From assembly GCA_009760855.2 (NCBI GenBank), contig WPIO01000135.1:60001-124000 (forward strand): a stretch of DNA of 64,000 nucleotides. Direction: 5' to 3'. The notes under the pieces were generated by a model. That model was not told where the DNA came from. It searched no databases and worked only from the letters and a program-made list of their open reading frames with translations. Position 1 is the first letter of the stretch; each line of letters begins with the position of its first letter. Origin of the DNA: Cristatella mucedo. Its lineage: Eukaryota > Bryozoa > Phylactolaemata > Cristatellidae. The translations under genes and the position numbers were made by a program. Below are positions 34,785-45,969 of this stretch, piece after piece.

Positions 34785-34999
34785 GGTCCCTGTAATTCGT
34801 CCATTATATACTAATGTGTGCCCCTACAGTGCATGCTGCGACTAACCGTACTTGCAATCTGACCCTGTGCATGTCACCCTTACTGCGTTTTCTCATTAAC
34901 TGAGCATGCCAGCACTTACCATTCGGCAGTGATTCTTTTGCAGCAAATGTAAAGTGCCTAGGCAAAGATTGAGTTATCTGAGGGCACTATATTAAATGT
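34785..34999 (+). mobile_element. LINE-A 3' end fragment
   Basis: From AAATAGGTCCCTGTAATTCG to GAGGGCACTATATTAAATG it follows the LINE-A 3' untranslated region. It meets the minus copy 35000-35995 tail to tail. Confidence 0.75.
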
Positions 35000-35995
35000 A
35001 ATTGATTAATAATAGTGCATTTGACATGGCGTGGTCACAGAACTCAATCATTTTCTTGCACTTTACATTTGCTACAAAGGAATTGTGATCGAATGCTTAG
35101 TGGTAGCATGCTCACTAAACAACATGGATACAATGATTAGGGGTGACATGCACAGGGTCAGCATTCAAGTTTGGTTAATGGCAGCAAGCACACCATCAGC
35201 ACACATAAGCACATACAAGACAATTCACAGGGACCCACTAAATGCTGTCCTAAATATATGCACGTTTAGTTTATTTTTAAATGTTGACAAGTCAGATGTC
35301 GTGACGCAAGTCGGGAGTGACTCTTAGGCTTTGCGAACGAAATAAATACGAACTAAAGGCAGGGTTTCCTAAGAATTTAATATTAGTACCAGGTATGGGT
35401 AAACAGATAGATTCCGAAAAGGGGATGGTACGATGCTTAGCCTGGCGGGGGACTAGGTCTGATAGGTAGGTTGGAGCCAAAGAATGAAGGGACCAGAATG
35501 TGAGTGACAAAACTTTGAAGTAGATACCTTGCTTGACTGGTAGCCAGTGCAGGTCGGCGAGAAGTGGTATGATTTTGCAACTGCGACGCTCACGACAGAT
35601 AAGCCTAGCTGCGGAGTTTTGCATCAGCTGTTAGCGCCTGAATGCACAGACCGGCAGGCCAGCAAGCATTGAATTACAGAAGTCAAGACGTGATGTCAGA
35701 AATGCATTGAACAATATAAATGTGGCATCCGTGTCTAGACAAGCCCAAATTTAAGCAATATTACATAGCAGAAACTAGGCAGCCTTGAATGTTGAACTGA
35801 TGTGGTCATCTAATGAAAAGTCACTTTGGAACATGCCATCTAGATTTCGTGCAGATTCACCTTGAGACATGCTGGCTGAGCCTATTTTGAGCGTCAAACT
35901 TTCAAATCTCTGACTTTTGTTAGCCCATGACTAGCAAATTGGCTTTATCATCATTTAATGTAAGAAAGTTTTCTGCCATTCTAGTGGGCGTGTCG
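35000..35995 (-). mobile_element. LINE-A copy (RT C-terminus and 3' end), minus strand
   Basis: The minus frame at 35624-35292 has MQNSAARLICRERRSCKIIP, LADLHWLPVKQGIYFKVLSL and YLSDLVPRQAKHRT. The 3' end is at about 35010. It is 5' truncated near 35990 and directly abuts the tail of the next minus copy. Confidence 0.85.
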
Positions 35996-35999
35996 GGAG

Positions 36000-37050
36000 G
36001 GATAATAATAATAATGATAATATTACACTTGATAAAGCGTCCTCAGAGAACTCAATCTCTTTGTAGGCATTTTTCATTTGCTGCAAAGGAAACAAGATCG
36101 AATGGTGAGTGGCATCATACTTAATAAAGAACATGAATAACATGGTTAGGGGTGACATACACAAGCTCAGCATGCAAATAAGGTTAGTGGCAGCATGCAC
36201 AGTGTCAGCACGCATAAGCACATGAAGGACGATTCACCAGGACCCAATAAACGCTGTCTTAAGTAGGTGCGTTTTTATTTCTTTTAAAATGTGGTCAAGT
36301 CAGTTGATGTCGTGAAGGAAGTCGGGAGTGAGTTTCAAGCTTTAGGAGCATACGAACTAAATGCACGGTCTCCAAAGGGATTTGAGGTGTGTACGAGGTT
36401 TAGTTAAAAAGTTAGATTCCGAAAAATGGGTGGTACAATGCTTAGCCTGGTAGGGGAGTAGATGTGATAAGTAGGCAGGATCAAAGCAAAGGTACAAGTA
36501 AGCTTCAACTGCATAGAAGTGCTAGCCTAGATCGTGCCTGGCAAGCAATCACATATGCAAAAGGAATAGTATAGACCGTGACAAGAACGGGGCTTAGCGC
36601 AGGTCCCTGATGTACCACATATTCCAGAAGTTCCTCAGATGGCCTTAGTTCATTCAAATCAATACTCTGTAGTCTCCCTCTGAGATAGGACCATAGCTGT
36701 TGCAATGCCGTATCAGTGATATCCAGGCGAGATGGGCTCAAGAAGGACTTGGCAATTGATGGTATCAAAACCTGCCGATAGACCGAGCAAAAGAAGAAGA
36801 AATACTTTACCCGACTGCATTCCCCTGTCGACCGTTACACATCCGAAGCAATGCTGACTCTGTGGAGCGATTAGCTCAAAAAACCTTAAACTCACCAGCA
36901 AGGTTTAAAGTTTCAGTATGTTAGTTCAGCTGTCTGCCTCGAGACGTTCCAGTGTCTTTGATAGGAACGGTAGATTGGAGACTAAGCGGAACTTGCTCAA
37001 GTTCTCTCGATCTAGTATTGAGTACTGGCCTGAAGACAACATCCTTATAT
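36000..37050 (-). mobile_element. LINE-A copy with internal deletion, minus strand
   Basis: It begins with an AATAATAATAATG tail at 36000. After about 36450 the sequence jumps from the C-terminal region to the RT palm (GATCAAAGCAAAGGTACAAG), then shows IDLNELRPSEELLEYVVHQG and PVLVTVYTIPFAYVI. The jump deletes the block containing the WMAAHF and DKDTTSK motifs. It fades near 37040. Confidence 0.75.
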
Positions 37051-37499
37051 TTTAATTTGCCTATCCATGAAGCAAACGTGTAGCGCGGCTCTAAAAGAAA
37101 GCAACAGCTGTCAAATGAAAAATAAATGCTGGTGTCTTCGTTTCGGAACTGAGCTTAGTGCTGCTCAGCACGTCGTTGCTCCAAGCTCTTTCTGGAAAGC
37201 AATGCTGAACGGCTTCGCGGCTGGATATAGCAACTGGAGTATTCATTATGGATAAGTATTTATAACAATAGAGGGGTTCTACTCGCCACCCCAAGTCACC
37301 ATAAGCACACCGGAAATACTTCGCATCATCCGTGAACAATATCCATAAACGTTTTGCTCTCAGCGTTCTCTCGGATGACAAGGCAAGCTATCTCATGTCA
37401 CACCAACGAGCGCAGTCTCTGTGCTGCCAGCGGTTATTTTGACTAAAAAGAATTTGCTATTTAACTCCTCAGAAGATACACAACCCCAATTCTAGCCAG

Positions 37500-38835
37500 T
37501 ACGGCTCTTTTCAAGTTTGCTTAAATAGTACGTCATTATACTGCCTTCCGGAACACCTGCAGTGGACGGCGACGCAAATATGGGCTGGAGAGAGTTGCAA
37601 CGGAGCAGCTCTCAGGCTAGCCGCGATATTAGCCCTTGCCTTAGTGGGCCTAACTAGGGTACCTGGAGCAACCGTAGCGGGCGGACTAGCCAAGAAGAAT
37701 TAGGTAGGGGGGACACATTAGTTAAACCGGGAGCGGAGCGAGGCGTCAGTTGACAGCGAGATCCGCTTAGGTTAGAATCGAGCTTGGGTAGACAAAGAGC
37801 GGTCAGGATGTGGTCCGACTATTGTGCGCCACTAGACAAAGAGCTAAAGGATGGCAAGCTGGTGGAGGAGCCATCTAATAAATTACAGGCAGATGCGAAT
37901 AGGCCGATGACGGATACCGAGAGCTAGGGTCCGACAAAAATAGCAGCTACGCTCAAGGTCAAGAGGCGGGGAGATATATATATATATAAACGAGACGACT
38001 GACCGAGCTCAGGGCTGCAGCTTCGGTAGTCGAGGCGAGACTACGCTTCAAGAGCACGAGAGGCGAACCTACGGCGACGGACAGCTAAGTGCAACTTGGA
38101 CTGCGCAGTTGTGTTCTGCCGGCTACTCAGTTAGCTGCTCGTATCTTGGGGTGCTGCAGCGACGCGCGCATAGGGTAGTTAGTTATATTCGGACTTCGGG
38201 AGTTATCGCAGTTAACTCCGTCGGTCCGGTACACGCCGCGTAAACGCGTAGGGTAGTTATTATAGTCGGGCTTCGGGAGTTCGCGCAGTTAACTCCGTCG
38301 GACCAATACGCGCCGCGTAAACGCACAGGGTAGTTGGTTATACTTGGGCTTCGGGAGTTCGCGCAGTTAACTCCGTTGGTCCGGTGCGCGCCGGGTAAAG
38401 CGCTTGCGCCGGCGCGTAACCGCTACGAACAGGCCCACAATAAGCTGCTGCTTTCGGCACCCAGTTGTGGCCGCCTGTGTTTTAACCGCCCTGCAGCACT
38501 GCATCACACAGTCCACCGGCAGAGAGCCGGGGGACGAGCTTCTCTACGCGGTTACAGAGTGACGGCCCCCTGCGTCCGGACCGCATCGTTGACGACGGGA
38601 CAGCGGCACTAATTATCGACGTTGTCACCCCGTTCGATGGCGAGGACAATGCCCCGACTTAGGGCGCGGATCGTACGAACAAGAAGTATGCAGGCTTCGC
38701 TCACGATTGTCGAATCCAGAGGCGAACGTCCGCGTCGGCGTTGCCGTTCCTCGTAGGAGCTCTCAGGTAGTGGCAGCCGGGCAGCGAGCGGCGCCTCGAT
38801 GCGTTCTGCCACAAGTCAGCATGGCGGAGGATATT
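37500..38835 (+). pseudogene. Non-LTR retrotransposon C-terminus with restriction-like endonuclease
   Basis: After the solo LTR the plus strand reads PLRPDRIVDDGTAALIIDVV from 38567. PD is at 38576-38581 and an Asp follows 12 residues later, the (R/K)PD-x12-14-(D/E) core of the restriction-like endonuclease in R2/R4/NeSL-type elements. TNKKYAGFAHD and FLVGALR follow, like the K-Y-PLA and VGALG-W blocks of that family. Stop codons occur at 38660 and near 38766. The flank left of the LTR (QIWAGES) joins in frame across the insertion site. Only the C-terminus is present, and it is not functional. Confidence 0.72.
37596..38556 (+). mobile_element. Solo LTR (copy L3), 961 bp, with 78-bp tandem repeats
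   Basis: It starts TGCAACGGAGCAGCTCTC and ends CTACGCGGTTACA, flanked by GAGT at 37592-37595 and 38557-38560. TATATATATATAAACG (about 37975-37990) is a likely TATA box and CACAATAAGCTG at about 38437 a variant polyadenylation signal. Three tandem units of about 78 bp (38171-38400, each with CTTCGGGAGTT and GTTAACTCCGT) lie between them. No coding region adjoins, so it is a solo LTR. It is homologous to the two minus-strand LTRs at 23-24.8 kb. Confidence 0.9.
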
Positions 38836-40244
38836 CCCAAAGCTATGCGCGTATAGGTAAAGTGGACGGCAGCAGCACAGAGGTGCGTTACACAGTTCTA
38901 CGTGGGGAAAAGCGACCGTGTCGCAGTTTGGCCCGGTAAAGCTCAGCCCGCGGGGCAATACGGCACGCTACCTGTGCTAGTTTAGTATTATGATTCTTTA
39001 ATAAAAATCGTTTTTTCATAATACCTTTGAAAGATACATGTTCCCTAATTCAAAGTAGAGCAGCTAATACGCCGTCCTGCTGTGAGAACTAGTTTCACTG
39101 CTGGCTATGAACACTGCGTCCATAGCAGATTTGGCGGCTTGTTATGCACGCTGTGGTAATATAAAAACAGGTTGTTGCGCTCTGTAAGTATACATTAAAA
39201 ACACATTTTTTCAATGTGATAATTATTATACAGTAGGCTTTGGAGGCAGATAATCATCTCTGAGGAGGACTTTGGTGGTTTTGTAATCGAGGAAACCGCA
39301 GAATACAGTTGCAAACTGGCGTCAATAAATGGGTCCGCTTCAAGACAACTAAAGGTAGAGCAAGAGGTAAATGCAGCGCCGAAAGAACATGACGACAATA
39401 GGAGTTTATATATTATTTAGTTTGGTGTGTTTATCAGAGGCTGGTCTTTGCTTTCTTCTGGCCTAGGCTGATGTCAAGCAATTGTTCCAAGTACCGCAAG
39501 CTAGTTCTTAGTCGCGTCTGCACATTCTTCAATGCTGAGGGTTTCCGTCATTAAGTAAGTATATATGCGCTGCTTTGTGGATTGCTCTGCTGACATTATT
39601 TACCTTTGGCCAACCTATGTATGCAGCAGCATGATGGCATCAAATATAAACCGAAACTGGTACGATTTGGACCCTGTAAAATGTTGGCGAACTATTTATC
39701 GAGTGTTGCTTTTTCGAATGTCTTGTGTAAACATAATGGCATATTTTTGACCATCTCGGTTTTGATCTGCACGTATGTTCAAGTATATTGAGAGGAAAGT
39801 CATATTGGTTTGTCCAGAGTAGAGTAGTGTTACAAACTAGGTGTAATAGCTTTCGCATCCGTACGGAAATAGGCCGCGCGAATAGTACTCGCAACAGTTA
39901 GCCGACGTACTAGAATTTCGGTGGGGCACTCATGGACCGCAGAGTTATGCGTAGTGACATGTAGTGCAGCAACAATACATTCATATATGGTGACTGTTGT
40001 GGAATAAGGCAACAAGGAAGAGCGTCCATTTCTTAAGCTAACAACAGCGTATCCATTACATAGAAAATCTACTTGAAATATTCGGATGCTTAAATACCTT
40101 CAGAGTCAGCTGAGGGTACAAGTCTCCCACGTCTGAAAACCTAGAGCCCAACTCAGCTCAAGTGCTAAAGCACAACTGACTGCCTATTAAATGGCTTAAG
40201 CTGATATGCTGCTAGTCATGGATAGCCACAGACTGCTCTCAAGC
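38836..40244. other. Intergenic, nothing recognised
   Basis: The first part may still be the 3' untranslated region of the RLE-type element. The rest shows only short frames without resemblance. Confidence 0.35.
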
Positions 40245-40950
40245 CATTTAAAAAATAATAATAATAATGCACTTAATTAAGCATCCTCGGAGAACTCTAT
40301 CTCTTTCTAGGCGCTTTACATTTGCTGCAATTGGAAGCGCTATTGAATGATGAGTAATATCATGCTTGGTAAACAACATGAATAACATGGTTAGGGGTGA
40401 CATGCACAGGGTCAGCATGCAAGTGTGGTTAGTGGCAGCATGCACAGTGTCAGTAAGCCTAAGCACATGAAGGACGAATCACAGGGACCCACTAGATGCT
40501 GTCCTAGGTAGGTGTGTTTTTAGGTTCCTTTTAAATGTGGTCAGGTCGGGGATGTTCTGACGCAGGTCGGGAGTGAGTTCCAGGCTTTGGGAGCATAAGA
40601 ACTAAATGCACGGTCTCCAAAGGCTTAGAGGTTGGTACGAGGTATTGGCAGACTGTTGGATTCCGAAAAGCAGGTGGTACGATGCTTGGCCAGGTGGGGG
40701 AGTAGATCTGAAAGGTAGGCTGGAGCAACAGAATGAAATGACCTAAAAGTGAGCGACAAAACTTTAAAGTGGATGCGTTGCTTGACTGGTAAGCAGTGCA
40801 GGTCGGCGAGAAGTGAGGTGATTTGGCAACTGCTACACTCACGACACACAAACCTAGCTGCGGAGTTTTGCACCAGCTGTAATCGCCCGATTGCACATTC
40901 CGGTGGACCAGTATGCAGTGAGTTACAGACGTCAAGACGGAATATTTAAT
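40245..40950 (-). mobile_element. LINE-A copy (RT C-terminus and 3' end), minus strand
   Basis: It begins with an AATAATAATAATG tail. The minus frame at 40873-40625 has MQNSAARFVCRECSSCQITS, LADLHCLPVKQRIHFKVLSL and YLSDLLPHLAKHRT. It is 5' truncated at the CNSLL block. Confidence 0.85.
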
Positions 40951-41264
40951 TCAAAAACTGTGCACTATAATTATTTTCACTCATGATGAGCTGATTGAGC
41001 TTCCCTTAATTCAGTAAGCATTTGTTGGAATGCATACAAGATGAAGGTGCCATGTTTGCTAATTCCTCTAAAGCCGGTCTTGGTATGCATGAACAACATG
41101 AGCTTCTCCAATGCTAAAAATGAGTGATGTAGTAAAGATTCTTAGTGCGACTTCTGTGTTAGGTGAGCGGAATGAGCATGTGATAACTTAATGGGTGAGA
41201 TAGCAGTGAGACTCACCTGCAGATTATAGTGGTAGTCTAGAAGTAGAATGCAAATCCATGCTTC
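40951..41264. other. Unassigned between LINE-A copies
   Basis: No family was recognised. AGCCGGTCTTGGTATGCATG near 41072 faintly resembles the LINE-A KFQSGF region on the minus strand. Confidence 0.3.
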
Positions 41265-41540
41265 TAGACTTAAGTGCCCGTCTCGACTTACGTAACTCAC
41301 TGCTTGCTGGTCTGTACAATCAGGTGCATACAGCTGGTGCAAAATCCTGCAGCTAGGCTTGTCTGTCGTGAGCGTTACAGTTGCCAAATCACACTTCATC
41401 TCGTCGACCTGCAGTGGCGACCAGTCAAGCAATCGGTCCCTCATTCTTTATCTCCATCCTACCGATCAAATCTACTCCCCCACCAGACCAAGCAATGAAC
41501 CACCAGCTTTCCGGAATCTAACTGCTAACCGATACCTCTG
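41265..41540 (+). mobile_element. LINE-A fragment 1 of a tandem series
   Basis: CCCGTCTCGACTTACGTAACTC through LVQNPAARLVCRERYSCQIT to the HQTKQ and CGGAATCTAAC region, with deletions. It joins directly to a second copy that restarts at CCCGTCTCGACTTCTACAAC (41549). Confidence 0.8.
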
Positions 41541-42245
41541 ACATCCCGTCTCGACTTCTACAACTCACTGCTTGCTGGCCTAACAGCATGTGCGATCAGG
41601 CGATTGCAGCTGGTGCAAAACTCTGCAGCTAGGCTAGTCTGTCGTGAGCGTTGCAGTTGCCGCATTACACCACTTCTCGCCGACCTGCACTGGCTACCAG
41701 TCGAGCAACGGATTGACTTCATGGTTTTTTCGCTCACTTCTAGGTCTATTCATTCTATGGCTCCAGCCTATCTCTCAGATATACTCCCCCATCAGGCCAA
41801 GCATCGTACCACCCGCTTTTCGGAATCCAACAGTCTACAAAAAAATCGTACAAACCTGAAATCCCTTGGAGACCGTGCATTTAGTTCGTATGCTCCCAAA
41901 GCCTAGAACTCCCTCTCGACCTGCGTCGGAAAATCTCCTGACCTGACCACATTTAAAAAGAACTTAAAACACACCTATTTAGGGCAGCATTTAGTGGGTC
42001 CCGGTGATTCGTCCTTGATGTGCTTATGCGTGCTGACACTGTGCATGCTGCCGCTAACCACATTTGCATGCTGACCTTGTGCATGTCACCCCAATCCATG
42101 TCAATAATTTTGTTTGTTTATGAAGCATGATATTAATCACCATTCAATTGCATTTTCCTTTACAGCAAATGCAAAGCGTCTAGAGAGAGATTGAGTTCTC
42201 TGAGGGTGCTTTATCAAGTGCATTCTTCTTCTTATTAATATTATT
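41541..42245 (+). mobile_element. LINE-A fragment 2 of a tandem series
   Basis: The frame at 41604-41906 has LVQNSAARLVCRERCSCRIT, LADLHWLPVEQRIDFMVFSL, YLSDILPHQAKHRTTRFSES and FGDRAFSSYAPKA. The 3' end, GAGGGTGCTTTATCAAGTGC, and the TTCTTATTAATATTATTA tail are complete. Confidence 0.88.
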
Positions 42246-42635
42246 ATACAAAGCTCAATTCCTTTGGAGACCATGCATTTAGTTCGTATGCTCCCACAGC
42301 CCGGAACTCACTCCAACTTGAGTTACAGCATCCCCTGACTTGACCACATTTAAAAAGAAATAAAAACGCACCTACTTAAGATAGCATCTATTGGGTCCCT
42401 GTAATTCGTCCTATATGTGCTTATGCATGCTGACACTGTGCATGCTGCCACTAACCATACTTGCATGCTAACCCTGTGCTTGTCACTCCTAACCATGTTA
42501 TTCATGTTGCTTATTGAGCATGATGCCACTCAACCCTAAATCGTGTTTCCCTTGCAGCAACTGTAAAGTACCTGGAAAGAGATTGATTTCTCTGTGGGCT
42601 CTTTATCCTGTGTATTATTATTCTTATTAAATCAT
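42246..42635 (+). mobile_element. LINE-A fragment 3 of a tandem series
   Basis: It starts at CAAAGCTCAATTCCTTTGGAGACC (the FGDRAF block) and runs to the tail at about 42630. Three 5'-truncated fragments in the same orientation thus lie end to end from 41265 to 42635. Confidence 0.85.
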
Positions 42636-42899
42636 TCTGTTTCATAAACAGAGCTGAATGATTCTGCAGCTGCCCCTGTAAGACTGGCAGGTCCACGCGT
42701 ATGCTTGCTTTTGTTTGGACTGTACGCATGGGCGTAGTGGACAGAATAAAGCAGTTAATGCCTATTTGTTGGACTTTGCTGTCTATTTCAATCGACCCAA
42801 CTTTTCCTTTCCAGTACCAATTTAATTCATTTTCTTCTAACTTTTCAAATAGCCATTTTCTTCTAACTTTCAAATATATATATAAGCATATATTACTAT

Positions 42900-42996
<97 letters not shown>

Positions 42997-43001
42997 ATAC
43001 T

Positions 43002-43044
<43 letters not shown>
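42900..43044. repeat. (AT)n microsatellite
   Basis: About 145 bases of almost pure TA dinucleotide with a few variant bases (TTTATA, ACTTATA, ATGTATA), followed by GTGTGTGTG. Long open frames through it encode only Ile-Tyr repeats and are not genes. Confidence 0.95.
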
Positions 43045-43046
<2 letters not shown>

Positions 43047-44339
43047 GTGTGTGTTTATGTATTCATATATATTTCATCGGTATAGCACCCGTAAGGAACT
43101 TAATGTCCATCCAGGTGCTTAACATATGCCACATGTCTTGAGCCCACAACATTGGTTGTCAAATGGGAGCAGAGCTCCTCAGCCAGACCAAGGACTGTTT
43201 TGTTTACCCCTCTCATCTTAAGTGCATACGGTAAATAGCCTAGGCACCAGACTTACCATCATGCAGCAAGAAACTTGGAAGAATAGCTCAGTCAGTCGAG
43301 CAGTTAAGGAAATATGTTGCACGGATTTAGCTTCTCATGCCGATGGAAAGGATGTGCCATAGTCAGTAGCGGGAGAAAATATGCCGCATATGGTGTTTTG
43401 ATCTTTATTTCTCAAACGAAGTCCACGATATCCGTAAGCTTGATTGAATATGGATTGAAATGATAGACTAGACAAGGAAATAGTAGAGAAGGTTGAATAT
43501 ATTGTGCACTCGATCAAGTGAGCAACGTGAAATGCAGGAAGAAACCAACACTAATGCAAAATCCGTAACGAATCAAAACGATATGTGAAATAAGAAACCA
43601 ACAAATGCTGCTTACAAAAGCCGCTGTGACATGGGCCGTCTGCTGTACAGCAAATAGGCTGGGTTGCGAAGAGAATGTGTTTAATTGGAGTGCCTAATGT
43701 GCATAGGTGTTTAGACGTCGAGCACACAATATCACGTCATCGCAATAGCAAAAGAAAGAGGCCTAGTGATTGCCGAAGAATGGTGCATATACAAAAATGT
43801 GATAAACTATGTCTGGGTGTGATGAAGTTACAAGTTATGAGGGTGAAATTATAAGCAATATAATGGTGAAACGGTCTCTGTGACTAGTTCAGCTTGGGAT
43901 GAGTATGACCCTCTTCAAATCCCAAAAACGTCCACCCAAATGTCAATGGTGGAAGTGTTGATGCCGTAATGTCGTTTAACATTTGTAATCTGCAATAGCT
44001 GTTATAAACTAGTGATAATGAAATTGCATAAGACCGTGTGTTAAAATTCTTTACTCAATGAACAAATTAGACAATGAAAAAAATTTACACAATGAACAAA
44101 TAAGACAGCTTTACGATGGTGCATGTGATAGTGCATGCCTACATCCATCCGATATCGTATTTAATACCTAATCAATGCATTAAATTTTACAAATTCTGGT
44201 TTTGGTATAAAGTTGCCTATTGGCGCAGTGGCCATAAGAAACGCTACACGCACCTTCTGAGATAGACTTACTTCTATGTGAACCAAGGATAAGCTAGTGG
44301 TGGCCATTAAGCTGGTGCTTATTTTTCAAACATCGTACT
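43045..44339. other. Unassigned, with a short LINE-B trace
   Basis: ATGGAAAGGATGTGCCATAGTC at about 43343 matches the LINE-B 3' region (minus orientation). No gene seen in the rest. Confidence 0.35.
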
Positions 44340-44910
44340 ACTTCTAGTGGACCTGAACTAGATCCCAGTCAAGCAATGCTTTGGATACAATTTTCTGTCA
44401 CTCAATTTTAGGTGCATTCATTCTTTTGCTCCACCCTAGCTATAAGATGTATTTCCCCATCAGGCTAAGCATCGTGCTACCCATTTTTTCGAATTTAACC
44501 GTTTGCTTTTACATCATGAAACCTCAAATTCTGTGAAGACAGTGCTTTTAGTTCGTTTTTCCGAAAGCATGGAACTCACCTAAAGCTGATAATCCATTTC
44601 CCCGACTTGACCACGTTTAAATAGAGGCTAAACAACCATCTCATTATCACAAAATTTAATAGGTTCATGTGATTTGTCATTTGCGTGCTTAAGCAGGCTG
44701 AAACTAAGCATGCTACCGAAACCCATATTACACGGTCACAGTACACATGTCACCTATAACCATGCTGCTTGTTTGTTGCTTGTTTGAGTGTGCTACCACT
44801 AACACTTCGATCACGCCTCCTGTGCATCGAATGTAAAGTTCCTAGAAAGAGATTGAGTTGTTTGAGGGCGCTATAGCAAATGTATTAAAAACTTTGTTAT
44901 TATTATTTTA
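44340..44910 (+). mobile_element. LINE-A copy, strongly diverged, 3' end
   Basis: CCCAGTCAAGCAATGC, TTAGGTGCATTCATTC, CAGGCTAAGCATCGTGCTACCC and GGGCGCTATAGCAAATG correspond to the LINE-A end but with many changes. The tail is TTGTTATTATTATTTTAATTATT. This is an older copy than its neighbours. Confidence 0.7.
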
Positions 44911-45679
44911 ATTATTATTAATCATAACTCCAAATCGGCTCTCTTGGTTGTAGGCCAGAGTGAACTAGAGACACTTCAAAGTAGGTATTTACATAAATCA
45001 TGGTGGCTAGCACCGTCAACTTATGAAAGGGGTAGAAATAAATAATTTGGCAGCCAAGATTAGTAAATATATGACATTTAAACTGTCCGCTTCTTTTGGT
45101 ATGCAAATATTGCTGAAATGTGGTTGTGCCAATTTTGCATTCCATGCAATTCTCACAACATTTTCCCTACTCTACAATGATAAAATACCATACTCTGATT
45201 AAACGTTGACTGGTGTCCCAGGTGTAGTAATGTCGCATTTTCCAAGTGCCCTAGGCACGCTGTCTACCCAAACTATTTACAACTCTTTGCAAGATAATAA
45301 GTAACCAATTGTTGTTAATATGTACGGTATCATGTTTAAACAAGCAGTGCTAAAGCAAACAAGGTTGCAGGCAAGAGCCAACTTGCTACCGAAAAGAAGA
45401 CTATCAGGCCACCTGTGACTGGCCATCCACATGCGGATGTCATCGATGGTGGCTGCTGCAAGAATTTAAAGCAAGTCAGATGCAGATCGCGGTTAAGAGT
45501 ACATGATAATGAAAGTAGAGTTTCATTTAGTGTGACTGAATGCCTTAACTATAAGTATCTGAATAGATTTGTTAACGTAGGCATTGCTAATCTGTTTACT
45601 TAGTTAAGGAGTCATTCATGATGAATCTCAAGATGTTTTTGAAGTTTTGTGCAAATGGCATATGGTTGTCTCTGGTGAG
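44911..45679. other. Unassigned, with a short LINE-A trace
   Basis: GGCCATCCACATGCGGATGTCATC at about 45420-45465 matches the minus strand of the LINE-A region encoding DDIRTWMAAHF. Otherwise nothing was recognised. Confidence 0.4.
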
Positions 45680-45850
45680 CCTTTATGGCCCACTTCGTAA
45701 GGCGGTTGATTTTCATGACCTTGGTCCCGAGATCGTGGGTTCGAATCTTACTGTGAGCGATCCTTTATTGCCGCTGCAAATGGTGATGATAACCTTTAAG
45801 GCTCTTTTGCCACTATACGAAAGCAGGCTCTTAAATCTTTTCTCGCCTCC
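45680..45850 (+). repeat. tRNA-derived SINE, family S2
   Basis: CCCACTTCGTAAGGCGGTTG, then GATCGTGGGTTCGAATCTTAC (B box), GATCCTTTATTGCCGCTGC and GAAAGCAGGCTCTTAAAT. It matches the copy at 10103-10280. The B box is close to the tRNA consensus GGTTCGANTCC. Confidence 0.8.
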
Positions 45851-45969
45851 TGACATAGAGCGCTCTCACATGCGTTCGTGTTCGTTGCAGAATTCTTCCG
45901 AAAAACGAAGTTCTTGCTAACTTTGTATACGGAAACGATACAGCTAAGACCTGTTTAAAGTTATTCTGA

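Noticed and set aside
42701-43141. 146-codon frame with Ile-Tyr repeats
   Set aside because: It is translation of an (AT)n microsatellite.
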